Shown: positions 1 to 13,556 of the stretch, piece after piece
How positions within the stretch are numbered: the first letter of the stretch is position 1
How the letters are laid out: each line of letters starts with the position of its first letter
NCBI GenBank assembly: GCA_964451375.1
Contig: CAYVIN010000048.1
Span: 1 to 29,843 of the forward strand
DNA from: JAGXQV01 sp964451375
GTDB taxonomy: Bacteria; Pseudomonadota; Gammaproteobacteria; Burkholderiales; Sulfuricellaceae
Direction of reading: 5' to 3'
DNA length: 29,843 nt
Notes under the pieces: generated by a model
Database searches by the model: none
Told to the model about the DNA's origin: nothing
The model's input: only the letters and a program-made list of their open reading frames with translations
Position numbers and translations under genes: made by a program

Positions 1-569
<569 letters not shown>

Positions 570-588
570 TTCGGTGCGGTGCTACAAG

Positions 589-617
589 CGGCGAAGCTCG
601 GGCTTCGCCGTTTTTTT
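589..617 (+). terminator. Intrinsic terminator between ahcY and metF
   Basis: A perfect 9-bp stem, CGGCGAAGC (589-597) with GCTTCGCCG (602-610), closes a TCGG tetraloop and is followed by seven T (611-617). It lies 20 bases after the ahcY stop and just before the metF ribosome binding site. It should therefore end or attenuate ahcY transcription and lower read-through into metF. Confidence 0.85.
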
Positions 618-631
618 CCAAGGGGATGATT

Positions 632-1462
632 ATGAACAAACCAATACTCAGCTTTGAGTTTTTCCCACCCAAGACGCCGGAAGGCATGGAAAAACTGCGC
701 GCGACCCGCCAGCAACTGGCACGCCTCTCACCCGAATTTTTTTCAGTGACGTTTGGTGCAGGCGGATCAACCCGCGACCGCACCCTGGAAACCGTGCTGG
801 AAATCCAGACCGAGGGCAATAAAGCTGCGCCGCATTTGTCCTGCATCGGATCGACCCGTGAAAGCATCAGCGCCATTCTGGCGGAATACAAAAGCCACGG
901 AATCCGCCATATCGTGGCGTTGCGCGGCGATTTGCCGTCCGGGACGGCGTGCGCTGGTGAATTCCGCTACGCCAACGAGTTGGTGGAATTCATTCGTGTC
1001 GAAACCGGCGACTGGTTCCACATTGAGGTGGCCGCTTATCCCGAATTTCACCCGCAGGCGGTTTCCGCCCAGGCCGATCTGGTGAATTTCAAGCGCAAGG
1101 TGGATGCCGGCGCGAATGCGGCGATTACCCAGTATTTCTACAATGCCGACGCCTATTTCAATTTTCGCGATGAATGCGCAAGGATGGGCGTGGACATTCC
1201 CATCGTGCCGGGAATCATGCCGATCTCGAACTTTTCCCAACTGGCGCGTTTTTCCGACGCCTGTGGCGCGGAAATCCCCCGCTGGCTGCGCTTGAAGCTG
1301 CAAAGTTATGCCGACGATATCGATTCGATCCGGGCATTTGGTCTGGACGTGGTGACAGGGGTGTGCGAGCGGTTATTGCGCGAAGGCGCGCCGGGATTAC
1401 ATTTCTACACCTTGAATCAGGCGGGTGCGGCGCTGACCATCTGGAAGCGGCTCGGACTCTGA
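632..1462 (+). CDS. metF: 5,10-methylenetetrahydrofolate reductase
   Basis: This is a 276-residue cytoplasmic FAD enzyme that reduces 5,10-methylene-THF to 5-methyl-THF, the methyl donor for methionine synthesis. The N-terminus carries the family signature LSFEFFPPKTPEG, followed by VTFGAGGSTRD and LRGDLPSG. Later come AAYPEFHPQA, ITQYFYNADAY and PGIMPISNFSQL, which are typical of the TIM barrel. The length is close to the usual 275-300 residues. The frame is open upstream to 566, but the ATG at 632 is preferred: an AGGGG at 621-625 lies six bases before it, and the residues before it come from the terminator hairpin. An ATG at 626 would add only two residues. The position after ahcY fits a methionine-cycle pair. 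The stop codon abuts a large palindromic element. Confidence 0.96.
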   Translation: MNKPILSFEFFPPKTPEGMEKLRATRQQLARLSPEFFSVTFGAGGSTRDRTLETVLEIQTEGNKAAPHLSCIGSTRESISAILAEYKSHGIRHIVALRGDLPSGTACAGEFRYANELVEFIRVETGDWFHIEVAAYPEFHPQAVSAQADLVNFKRKVDAGANAAITQYFYNADAYFNFRDECARMGVDIPIVPGIMPISNFSQLARFSDACGAEIPRWLRLKLQSYADDIDSIRAFGLDVVTGVCERLLREGAPGLHFYTLNQAGAALTIWKRLGL

Positions 1463-1643
1463 GAGCCTGTGAAAATATTCAAATCCTACTGCGAACGCCG
1501 CCAATTCCCGCCTGGCTGCGTTGCGAAAGGCGGAAAATTCGGTTACGTAGGCGCGCTACGCGCCCGAATTTTTCGCCTTTCGCGTCTTGCCATGCGGGTT
1601 TGGCGACATTCTCGCTACGGACTTGAATATTTTTACAGGCTCT
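1462..1643. repeat. Approximately 180-bp imperfect palindromic element between convergent genes
   Basis: The whole gap between metF and the FliD-like gene is one imperfect palindrome. The ends AGAGCCTGT (1462-1470) and ACAGGCTCT (1635-1643) are exact complements and continue through AAAATATTCAA and its counterpart TTGAATATTTT with single mismatches. The inner arms GCGAAAGGCGGAAAATTCGG and CCGAATTTTTCGCCTTTCGC also pair, around a GC-rich centre near 1545-1563. There is no ORF. The placement suggests a bidirectional terminator, and the structure resembles a non-coding dispersed repeat or MITE-like unit. Copy number in the genome cannot be judged from this window. Confidence 0.75.
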
Positions 1644-1647
1644 GAAT

Positions 1648-3069
1648 TCAGAACAGGCTGGAAACCTGAGAATAACGCCCTGCCTGCTGGGTGGCGTTGA
1701 ATTTGGATATATAGCTCGACAGCGGCGGCTGGGCGGGCAGCCCGTAGAAAGTCTGGGAAGTGTAGTCCTGCAACAGCGCCTTGCGGTTCTGCACGTTTTG
1801 TAGAGCCTTGTTCAGGCTGCTGGTGGTGTATTGCAATTCGCTGCTTGAACTAGTGTCGCGGGTGGCAGTGGACGAAAGGCGGTCAGCCGTACCGGCAAGC
1901 AACTTGGCGGCGTTATCCGGCGACGCCGCGAAAGTACTTTCCAGGCGGGTTTTGTCGAGCGACAACGTACCGTCCGACTGTTTGCTGATGCCGATATCCG
2001 CCAGGCTTAGTTTGCCACTGCCGTAGCCATAAACGCTTTGTGTAAGCGTATTGCCGATGTCGTTGCCGATCTTTGTCAGAACGCTGTCGTTGACCAATGG
2101 CGCGCTGTAGCTCGAACCCAGTTCCTTGACGCTTTTTTGTAGTGCGTTGTACGCCTCGACGAATTTTTTGGCGGTTTCGGCAAACACGCCGGAATCCCGC
2201 GCCACACCGACCTTACTGCTCCCGGTTGCGGTCAAATCGAGCGTCACCCCGGAAATCGCCGCAGTCACGCTGTTCGACTGGCTGGTGACACTGCTGCCGT
2301 TGACGGATAAAACCGCGTTTTGCGCCGCCGTTGTTTCGCTGAGATTTTTGCCGTAACCACTTGGCCCCTTGGTCGGGTCGTAAGCCAGCGCCGAAAGACC
2401 GGCGAGATCGCCGTCATTGTTGTCGTTGTCGGTGGTAGAGAGGCGAATGCTGCTGTCAGTGCCGGTTTTGCTGCTTGCCAGCGACAACTGATACCCGCCG
2501 TTGACCTCCACGATACTCGCCTTGACGCCCGCATCCGCCTTGTTGATGGCATTGGCGATGCCGCTCAGGGTGCCGTTACCCGCCGTGATCGAGATGGTTT
2601 TGCTGGCCGAAGTCCCGCTAAAAGAATTGGTCGCGCTGCTGTATGAACCGACCTGAAGGGTAATGCTGCCGGTTCCGAGGATGGTTGAATCCTTGTCGGC
2701 TATCGTCCCGCTGAATAAGGTATGCGCCTTGGCCAACTGGGAAACGTTGACGGCGTAGGTTCCGGCGCTGGAAACATCTTTCGACGCCGTGGCGGAGAGC
2801 GTTGTGGAAGTAGCCGATGTGGCTTTGAAGGGAGCGGCGCTCTGCGCGGTTTTGAAGTTATTCAGCGCAGTGCTGAAGGTATCCAGCGAGGACTGAAGTT
2901 TTCCGTAGGCCGACAACTTGACCTGGTAGCTGGACTCCTGCCGGTTGAGCGCCGTAACCGAAGAACTGCTGCTCCCAAAGGAGGAAACCTGCCCAACGCC
3001 GCCTAAAGCGCTCAACGCGCCGTATTGGCTATAAGCATTGCCGTAAAGGCTTGAAACCATACCTAACAT
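1648..3069 (-). CDS. Divergent FliD-like (flagellar filament cap / HAP2 family) protein
   Basis: A 473-residue protein with low cysteine content, rich in Ser, Thr, Ala and Asn. Residues about 45-110 (YGKLQSSLDTFSTALNNFK, then SSAGTYAVNVSQLAKAHTL) match the FliD N-terminal domain pattern. A middle segment gives SIRLSTTDNDNN and SVTAAISGVTLDLT, typical of the FliD central domains, and the C-terminal third has VEAYNALQKSVKELG and LADIGISKQSDGTLSLDKTRL, typical of the FliD C-terminal domain. The usual N-terminal GSGLD-type motif is absent and the final approximately 50 residues are atypical. The start at 3069 is chosen because GGAGGA (3079-3084) sits eight bases upstream; the frame continues to 3135 without support. 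No other flagellar gene is nearby, so it may be an orphan cap, a lateral flagellar part or an adhesin-like derivative. Confidence 0.75.
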   Translation of the reverse strand: MLGMVSSLYGNAYSQYGALSALGGVGQVSSFGSSSSSVTALNRQESSYQVKLSAYGKLQSSLDTFSTALNNFKTAQSAAPFKATSATSTTLSATASKDVSSAGTYAVNVSQLAKAHTLFSGTIADKDSTILGTGSITLQVGSYSSATNSFSGTSASKTISITAGNGTLSGIANAINKADAGVKASIVEVNGGYQLSLASSKTGTDSSIRLSTTDNDNNDGDLAGLSALAYDPTKGPSGYGKNLSETTAAQNAVLSVNGSSVTSQSNSVTAAISGVTLDLTATGSSKVGVARDSGVFAETAKKFVEAYNALQKSVKELGSSYSAPLVNDSVLTKIGNDIGNTLTQSVYGYGSGKLSLADIGISKQSDGTLSLDKTRLESTFAASPDNAAKLLAGTADRLSSTATRDTSSSSELQYTTSSLNKALQNVQNRKALLQDYTSQTFYGLPAQPPLSSYISKFNATQQAGRYSQVSSLF

Positions 3070-3089
3070 TGTGGCGTTCCTCCAATCAC

Positions 3090-3098
3090 AGTATAGCA
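3090..3098 (-). promoter_or_regulatory. Extended -10 promoter candidate for the FliD-like gene
   Basis: Read on the minus strand, TGCTATACT (3098 down to 3090) matches the extended -10 pattern TGnTATAAT with one mismatch. No good -35 box is visible, as is common with extended -10 promoters. Transcription would begin near 3083 and leave a leader of only about 14 bases that includes the GGAGGA ribosome binding site. That is tight, so confidence is modest. Confidence 0.35.
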
Positions 3099-3170
3099 TC
3101 CCGATGGAATAATTCGCTCGCCTCCAGGACGCCATCTATCGGATTTCCCAGACTTTCCCCCCGGATTGTG

Positions 3171-3176
3171 TAAAAT
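3171..3176 (+). promoter_or_regulatory. Possible argB -10 box upstream of the inserted repeat
   Basis: TAAAAT resembles a -10 box and lies just left of the palindromic element that fills the argB leader. No convincing -35 box is seen. If it is real, the argB transcript would carry the whole element in its 5' untranslated region. Confidence 0.22.
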
Positions 3177-3184
3177 CGCGGCTG

Positions 3185-3430
3185 TTCAACCTATATTCCT
3201 CGGTTGAACGGGTTGGAGTGTGCGGTTTTCAGGGTGCAGGGCAAGGCGCGACGACGAGTAATGGCTATTCCATTGCGAGGAGGAGCAACGCAGCCATGCG
3301 CCCTGAAAACCGTGCAATCCGGCCCGTAGCGCCCTCACCAAACGGGTGAATCGTAAACATGAAGCAAAATCATTTGAAACCAACAGCTTATATTCATCTG
3401 CAAGCGGTCAACCGAGGAATATAGGTTCAA
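3185..3430. repeat. Nested inverted-repeat element (about 245 bp) in the argB leader
   Basis: The outer ends are perfect 20-bp inverted repeats, AACCTATATTCCTCGGTTGA (3188-3207) and its complement at 3408-3427. Weaker matching continues a few bases outward, to about 3185 and 3430. Inside is a second perfect 12-bp pair, CGGTTTTCAGGG (3223-3234) and CCCTGAAAACCG (3301-3312), with imperfect pairing continuing outward from it. The core between the inner arms (3235-3300) is GC-rich and has further short complementarity. No ORF of substance is present. The unit looks like a non-autonomous mobile or dispersed palindromic repeat that sits between the divergent FliD-like gene and argB. Together with the two promoter candidates this accounts for the gene-free stretch 3070-3462. 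Confidence 0.7.
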
Positions 3431-3462
3431 ATACTATCCCGTAGAGCTAAGGAACCGAGACC

Positions 3463-4350
3463 ATGCCGATCAATCAATCCACCGCGCGCCAGAAGGCCGC
3501 GACCCTGGCCGAAGCGCTCCCCTACATCCGGCGTTTTCATGGCAGAACCATCGTGATCAAGTATGGCGGCAATGCCATGACCGATGAAAATCTCAAACAG
3601 TGTTTTGCCCGCGACGTGGTGTTGCTCAAGCTGGTTGGCATGAATCCGGTGGTGGTGCATGGCGGCGGCCCGCAGATTGAAACCCTGCTGGCGCGGGTCG
3701 GCAAGGAAGGCAAATTTATCCAGGGGATGCGCGTCACCGATGCGGAAACCATGGAAGTGGTGGAAATGGTGCTGGGCGGACAGGTCAACAAGGAAATTGT
3801 CAACCTTCTCAACCAGCACGGCGGCAAGGCAGTAGGCCTGACCGGCAAGGACGGCTCCTTCATCCGTGCGCGCAAGTTGATGATGCCCAACAAGGACAAT
3901 CCCGAGGACATGATCGACATCGGCCAGGTCGGGGAAATCACCCAGATCGACCCGTCGCTGATCGGCCTGCTTGATTCCGGGGCGTTCATCCCGGTGATTG
4001 CGCCCATCGGCGTGGGACGCGATGGAGAAACCTACAACATCAACGCCGATGTGGTGGCCGGCAAAATCGCCGAAGTGCTGAAGGCCGAAAAACTCGTGCT
4101 CCTGACCAATACACCGGGGGTGCTGGACAAGGAAGGCAAGCTGATTACCGGGATTACCCCCAAACAGATCGACGCAATGGTGGATGACGGCACCCTGTCC
4201 GGCGGAATGCTGCCGAAAATCGCTTCGGCGCTGGATGCGGCGCGCAGCGGAGTGAAAAGCGTCCACATCATCGATGGTCGCGTGGAACATGCCTTGCTTC
4301 TTGAAATTCTGACCGACGAAGGTGTCGGAACGCTGATCAAGGCGAGCTGA
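3463..4350 (+). CDS. argB: Acetylglutamate kinase
   Basis: A 295-residue cytoplasmic amino-acid kinase that phosphorylates N-acetylglutamate with ATP, the second step of arginine synthesis. The family motifs are plain: IVIKYGGNAM near residue 26-35 (nucleotide-binding Lys and Gly-rich loop), VVHGGGPQIE near 63-72, YNINADVVAGKIA near 191-203 (substrate and nucleotide contacts) and LSGGMLPKI near 245-253. The length and N-terminal helix are typical of the hexameric, arginine-inhibited type. AAGGA at 3449-3453 is nine bases before the ATG. In many betaproteobacteria argB is followed directly by a HAD nucleotidase; here a 5.8-kb sensor gene lies between them. The leader carries an inverted-repeat element. 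Confidence 0.97.
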   Translation: MPINQSTARQKAATLAEALPYIRRFHGRTIVIKYGGNAMTDENLKQCFARDVVLLKLVGMNPVVVHGGGPQIETLLARVGKEGKFIQGMRVTDAETMEVVEMVLGGQVNKEIVNLLNQHGGKAVGLTGKDGSFIRARKLMMPNKDNPEDMIDIGQVGEITQIDPSLIGLLDSGAFIPVIAPIGVGRDGETYNINADVVAGKIAEVLKAEKLVLLTNTPGVLDKEGKLITGITPKQIDAMVDDGTLSGGMLPKIASALDAARSGVKSVHIIDGRVEHALLLEILTDEGVGTLIKAS

Positions 4351-4409
4351 ACTGAACTTTTGCCGGGTATGCCGTCCAACTTGAATTATTGCCTCGCGCT
4401 TTCGCCTCG

Positions 4410-10195
<5,786 letters not shown>

Positions 10196-10199
<4 letters not shown>

Positions 10200-10837
10200 A
10201 ACGCGATCCCGTCTGGCTGTTCGACCTCGACAACACCTTACACGACGCCAACCGGGCGATTTTTCCGCATATCAACCGGCTCATGACGGAATATCTGCAA
10301 ACCCACCTCGACCTCGACGAGGCCCGCGCCGACGCGCTGCGCGTCCATTACTGGCGGCGTTACGGCGCGACGTTGCTGGGGCTGGCCCGCCACCACCGGG
10401 TGCCGCCCGCGCATTTCCTCCACCACACCCACCAATTCCCCGACCTGCCCGCCATGGTGCATGGCGAACCCGCGCTACGCCACACCCTGCGCCGCCTGAA
10501 AGGCCGCAAAGTGCTGTTTTCCAACGCACCCGCAGCATATTCCCGGCAGGTGCTGGAAATTCTCGGCATTACTGGCGTATTCGACGAAGTGTATTGCATC
10601 GAACGCCTCGGCTACGCCCCAAAACCCCTGCCGGCAGGATTCCGGCGGGTGCTCGCCGGACTGCGGGTAAAGCCGCAAAACTGCGTGATGGTCGAGGATT
10701 CCAGCGAAAACCTGCGCACCGCGCGGCGGCTGGGCATGAAAACCGTCCTGATCGGCAAACCTTGCAAGCGTCCGGCTCATGTGGACGTGTGGATACGCAG
10801 GTTAAGTGAATTGACGGCGCGAAATCGTGGATTTTAA
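10196..10837 (+). CDS. HAD-family pyrimidine 5'-nucleotidase-like phosphatase
   Basis: A 213-residue cytoplasmic HAD hydrolase. Motif I is FDLDNTLHD (nucleophile and acid/base Asp near residues 10 and 12), motif II is LFSNAP, the motif III lysine lies in YAPKPLPAGF, and motif IV is MVEDSSENL. The sequence and length fit the Sdt1-like pyrimidine 5'-nucleotidase group, which dephosphorylates UMP, CMP or damaged nucleotides. The exact substrate is not shown by the sequence. The ATG overlaps the TGA of the giant kinase (ATGA), which implies translational coupling. The usual betaproteobacterial neighbour of this gene is argB, which is now 5.8 kb upstream. A 50-bp palindrome follows. Confidence 0.85.
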
Positions 10838-10850
10838 AGAAGGGAAGAAA

Positions 10851-10900
10851 ACCTGCCGAGCCTTCGGAGTGTTAGTGCTCGCTAACTCGGCAAGGCAGGT
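10851..10900. terminator. Palindrome between convergent genes, probable bidirectional terminator
   Basis: The ends ACCTGCC and GGCAGGT are exact complements. Inside, CCGAG pairs with CTCGG, and GTTAG pairs with CTAAC around a small loop. It lies between the HAD gene (plus) and the FecR-like gene (minus). There is no long T-tract, so Rho may also be involved. The gap 10838-10950 holds nothing else that I can identify. Confidence 0.5.
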
Positions 10901-10950
10901 GGAATGGCGATATAGATTTGTTGATTGAAAATCGCAGTGCTTTCGGAATG

Positions 10951-11622
10951 CTACTTCCCCTTCCCTTCCGCCGCGCTCATCACCTTGGAAAACTGCCGGT
11001 AAACGGCCTGGACTTCAGGATTGTCGGGCTGGCGCTGGCGCATTTGTTCCAGCACTTCCTTCATGTCCTGGTACAGCTTGAGTTCCTGCAAGCCGGAGAG
11101 CAGGTAAAGCTCTGGAGTGATGTCTTCCGCAGCGGCCTCCTTGCGCAGCGCGGCGTAGGTGTCGTCGAGTTCGCGGAGTTTTTCGCGGGTCGGCAGGGCG
11201 CGCACAAAGACCATGCCGGTGCGGTTTTTCAGGTCGTTCATCACGTTCGGCGCGCGGGTGAGTTGTTGCAGCGCGATGGCCGGCAACTGTTTGACTTCGG
11301 CTGATACGCCGGGAGTGACGGCGCGGCTTTCGGTAGCGCCGATTTCAAGCTGTGCTGCGCCGCGCCAGGCTTCCTGGCGGCCATTGGCGAAATACACCAC
11401 CTGCATCCGCGCGTCGGCGGCCAGCGTCAATTTGTCGCCGCTGCGCAGCTTCATGAAGGAGATTGCCGGTTTGCCCTTGTCGTTGCCCGAGGCGTAGCTC
11501 GCATTGCCCTGCAACAGGGTAATCATGCCGCTGTCGGGATCGGCGGCAAAGGTCGGTGAAGCGAGCAGCAAAGCCGCCAGCGCGAGGGAAGCGTTAAGCC
11601 ACCGGGTTGGGATTTTCAACAT
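10951..11622 (-). CDS. Periplasmic FecR-like domain protein
   Basis: A 223-residue protein that begins with a Sec signal peptide (positive MLKIPTRW, hydrophobic stretch, cleavage probably after SPTFA near residue 26). Residues about 30-110 (GMITLLQGNASYAS, then LRSGDKLTLAADARMQVVYF) fit the FecR-type beta-rich domain, with a Gly-Asp turn and a following FANG motif. The C-terminal half is helical and may hold TPR-like helices (LYLLSGLQELKLYQDMKEV). It is not an anti-sigma factor of the classic FecR type, since no cytoplasmic part or TM follows. It overlaps the end of the cyclase gene by 29 bases and has a near-perfect ribosome binding site inside that gene, so the two are coupled. It may be a periplasmic partner for the CHASE2 domain. 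Confidence 0.75.
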   Translation of the reverse strand: MLKIPTRWLNASLALAALLLASPTFAADPDSGMITLLQGNASYASGNDKGKPAISFMKLRSGDKLTLAADARMQVVYFANGRQEAWRGAAQLEIGATESRAVTPGVSAEVKQLPAIALQQLTRAPNVMNDLKNRTGMVFVRALPTREKLRELDDTYAALRKEAAAEDITPELYLLSGLQELKLYQDMKEVLEQMRQRQPDNPEVQAVYRQFSKVMSAAEGKGK

Positions 11623-13546
11623 GGGTTTTTTCCTCCTTGAGTGCGATTACTTCGAAAACTTCCACCGCCTGGGCGCGGCCCTTGACCTGTAACGCTTCGG
11701 TTTTGCCGGTGACCAGCGCGCCGCCGCAGGCTTCCAGCGTTTGCCGGCTGATCACGATAGCGCAGCCCAGAGTCTTTGTCACACCTTCCAGGCGCGAGGC
11801 GGTGTTCACCGTATCGCCGATGGCGGTGTATTCCATGCGCTGCTTCGAGCCGATGTTGCCGATCACCGCCGGGCCGCTGTGGATGCCCACCCCGATGTGG
11901 AAATCGGGCAGCCCGCGCCCGCCAAAGCGTTGCGTCATCCAGCCCTGGAATTCCTGCGCCGCCTGTTCCAGCGCCAGTGCGGCGCGCACCGCGCGCAGGG
12001 CGTGGTCGGGATGGCGTAGCGGCGAGCCGAACTGCGCCATCACCGCGTCGCCGATGAATTTGTCGATCGTGCCGCCTTCCGCGAGCACCGCCGTGCAGGC
12101 GCGTTCCAGATAGGTGTTGAGCATTTCCACGACTTCCGGCGCAGTGAGTTTTTCGCTGATCGTCGTGAAGTTGCGGATGTCGGAAAAGAGGATGCTCACC
12201 TCAATGGCTTCCCCGCCCAGATTGGGTAGTTTCCCGGATTTGAGGAGCATTTCCACCACGTCATCGGAGACGTAGCGCCCGAAGATTTGCGTGACCCGCG
12301 CGCGTTCCCGTTCCTCGCCGGTCAGGCGTAGTCCATAAGCGCCCAGATAAGTGACCAGCAGGCCGATTTGCAGGTGGGCCAGCGGCAACAGCAGATGGTG
12401 GCGAAACAGTCCAAAGGAAACCGCCGCACCCAGCAGCGACAGCCCGGCGGCGACCAGAACGCCCCGCCACGGCGCAAGGCGCTGGAAAAGCAGCGCGGCC
12501 AGGCCGATTACCAGGACGAAAAAGCCCAGCCGCGCAGGCGTTCCCACCGGCACATCAAATTGCCCGGAAAGCAGGGTTTCGGTGATGTTGGCCTGGATTT
12601 CCGGGCCGGTCATCAACACCCCGCTGGTTCCGAAAAAACCGCTTGAATACGGGGTGGAATGCAGATCGTTCATGCCCAGAAACTCGCCGCCGATCAGCGC
12701 GACTTTGCCGCGCACGGCTTGTACTGCCGGGTCGTGTAGCGCACCAGGGGCGAGCAGGCGGCTTAGGGAGACGCGCGGTATCGTGCCGGGTGGGCCGGCA
12801 TAGGCGATGCGTAGCGGCGTGTCGCCGGTACGCACATCGAGCGCGCCGAAGCGCCACTGCCGCGCAGCGGGATTTTGCCCGGTGGCGCGCACCGCGAGGA
12901 GCAACCCCAGGGTCAGTCGCGGCAGCGGCTGCCCGGCGTTATCCGGGGCCTCGCGTATCAGCGGCGCGGGGATGAAGTTGCGTAAATGCCCGTCGCTGTC
13001 GGCAGGCAAATCGGCCAGCCCGATGCCGGCGGTGAAATCGAAATCCGGCACGGCCAGCAGGTAGTCGCTGTGGGGCAGCAGAAAGTCGTCGCCGGGGCGG
13101 CTTGGGTCGGATAGCCGGGAACCCACCATCACCAGCTTGCCGGCGTTGATTTCATTGCGGAACGGGATGTCGTAGGTGCGGCTTAATTCGCTATCCGGGA
13201 GATTCATCTTGCGCAGCCAGGACTCCGGGCTGATCGCAAACAGAAAATCCAGCCCGACGATGCTGGCCCCTGCCTCGCGCAGCACCCGCGAGGCTTGGGC
13301 GATGTGCGGCGTCCAGAAAGCCAGCGGGTCGTCGGCGTGTTCCAGCAGCGCCTGATCGTCGAGGGTCACCAGCACGACGTGTTGTGGTACGTGGCGCACC
13401 CCCGCGAGACGATGCCACAAATCGCTGTAGGCGTTTTCCCCAAGATCGGCCCAGCCGGCGCGAAATGCGCCCTCCCCGGCGAGCAGGCCGAGCAGCGCGA
13501 CGAGGGCGGTGATGAACAGTTGGCGGCGGGTGTAGCGGCGTTTCAT
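11594..13546 (-). CDS. CHASE2-domain class III adenylate cyclase
   Basis: A 650-residue membrane enzyme predicted to make cAMP. After an N-terminal TM (about 9-28) comes an extracytoplasmic CHASE2 sensor domain (about 35-330, with VVLVTLDDQAL and IVGLDFLF), then three TMs (about 345-412) and a cyclase domain (about 447-625). Catalytic residues are present: metal-binding Asp456 (FSDIRNFT) and Asp500 (IGDAVMAQFGSP), base-selecting Lys496 and Thr574 (MEYTAIGD), and Asn581 and Arg585 (VNTASRLE). Lys plus Thr is the class IIIb adenylate pattern, a group often stimulated by bicarbonate or CO2. The start lies ten bases after the K+ channel stop and has a weak ribosome binding site, so coupling is likely. 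The 3' end overlaps the FecR-like gene. Confidence 0.9.
   Translation of the reverse strand: MKRRYTRRQLFITALVALLGLLAGEGAFRAGWADLGENAYSDLWHRLAGVRHVPQHVVLVTLDDQALLEHADDPLAFWTPHIAQASRVLREAGASIVGLDFLFAISPESWLRKMNLPDSELSRTYDIPFRNEINAGKLVMVGSRLSDPSRPGDDFLLPHSDYLLAVPDFDFTAGIGLADLPADSDGHLRNFIPAPLIREAPDNAGQPLPRLTLGLLLAVRATGQNPAARQWRFGALDVRTGDTPLRIAYAGPPGTIPRVSLSRLLAPGALHDPAVQAVRGKVALIGGEFLGMNDLHSTPYSSGFFGTSGVLMTGPEIQANITETLLSGQFDVPVGTPARLGFFVLVIGLAALLFQRLAPWRGVLVAAGLSLLGAAVSFGLFRHHLLLPLAHLQIGLLVTYLGAYGLRLTGEERERARVTQIFGRYVSDDVVEMLLKSGKLPNLGGEAIEVSILFSDIRNFTTISEKLTAPEVVEMLNTYLERACTAVLAEGGTIDKFIGDAVMAQFGSPLRHPDHALRAVRAALALEQAAQEFQGWMTQRFGGRGLPDFHIGVGIHSGPAVIGNIGSKQRMEYTAIGDTVNTASRLEGVTKTLGCAIVISRQTLEACGGALVTGKTEALQVKGRAQAVEVFEVIALKEEKTHVENPNPVA
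11631..11637 (-). promoter_or_regulatory. Strong ribosome binding site of the FecR-like gene, inside the cyclase gene
   Basis: Read on the minus strand the site is AGGAGGA, eight bases before the ATG at 11622. It lies within the last codons of the cyclase frame, which sets the FecR-like start and suggests high, coupled translation. Confidence 0.8.
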
Positions 13547-13556
13547 GAGGAGCGAT

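Noticed and set aside
1460..1650. Possible CRISPR or tandem repeat in the metF/FliD-like gap
   Set aside because: The structure is a single inverted repeat, with no regularly spaced direct repeats or spacers.
3185..3430. Insertion sequence with a transposase
   Set aside because: The ends look like terminal inverted repeats, but the interior has no transposase frame, so only a non-autonomous element can be claimed.
3427..4290. 287-codon minus-strand frame opposite argB
   Set aside because: It is a shadow of argB; His-rich translation without known motifs and no ribosome binding site context.
10951..11622. Classic FecR anti-sigma regulator
   Set aside because: There is no cytoplasmic anti-sigma part, no TM after the signal peptide and no neighbouring ECF sigma gene; only the FecR-type periplasmic domain is supported.
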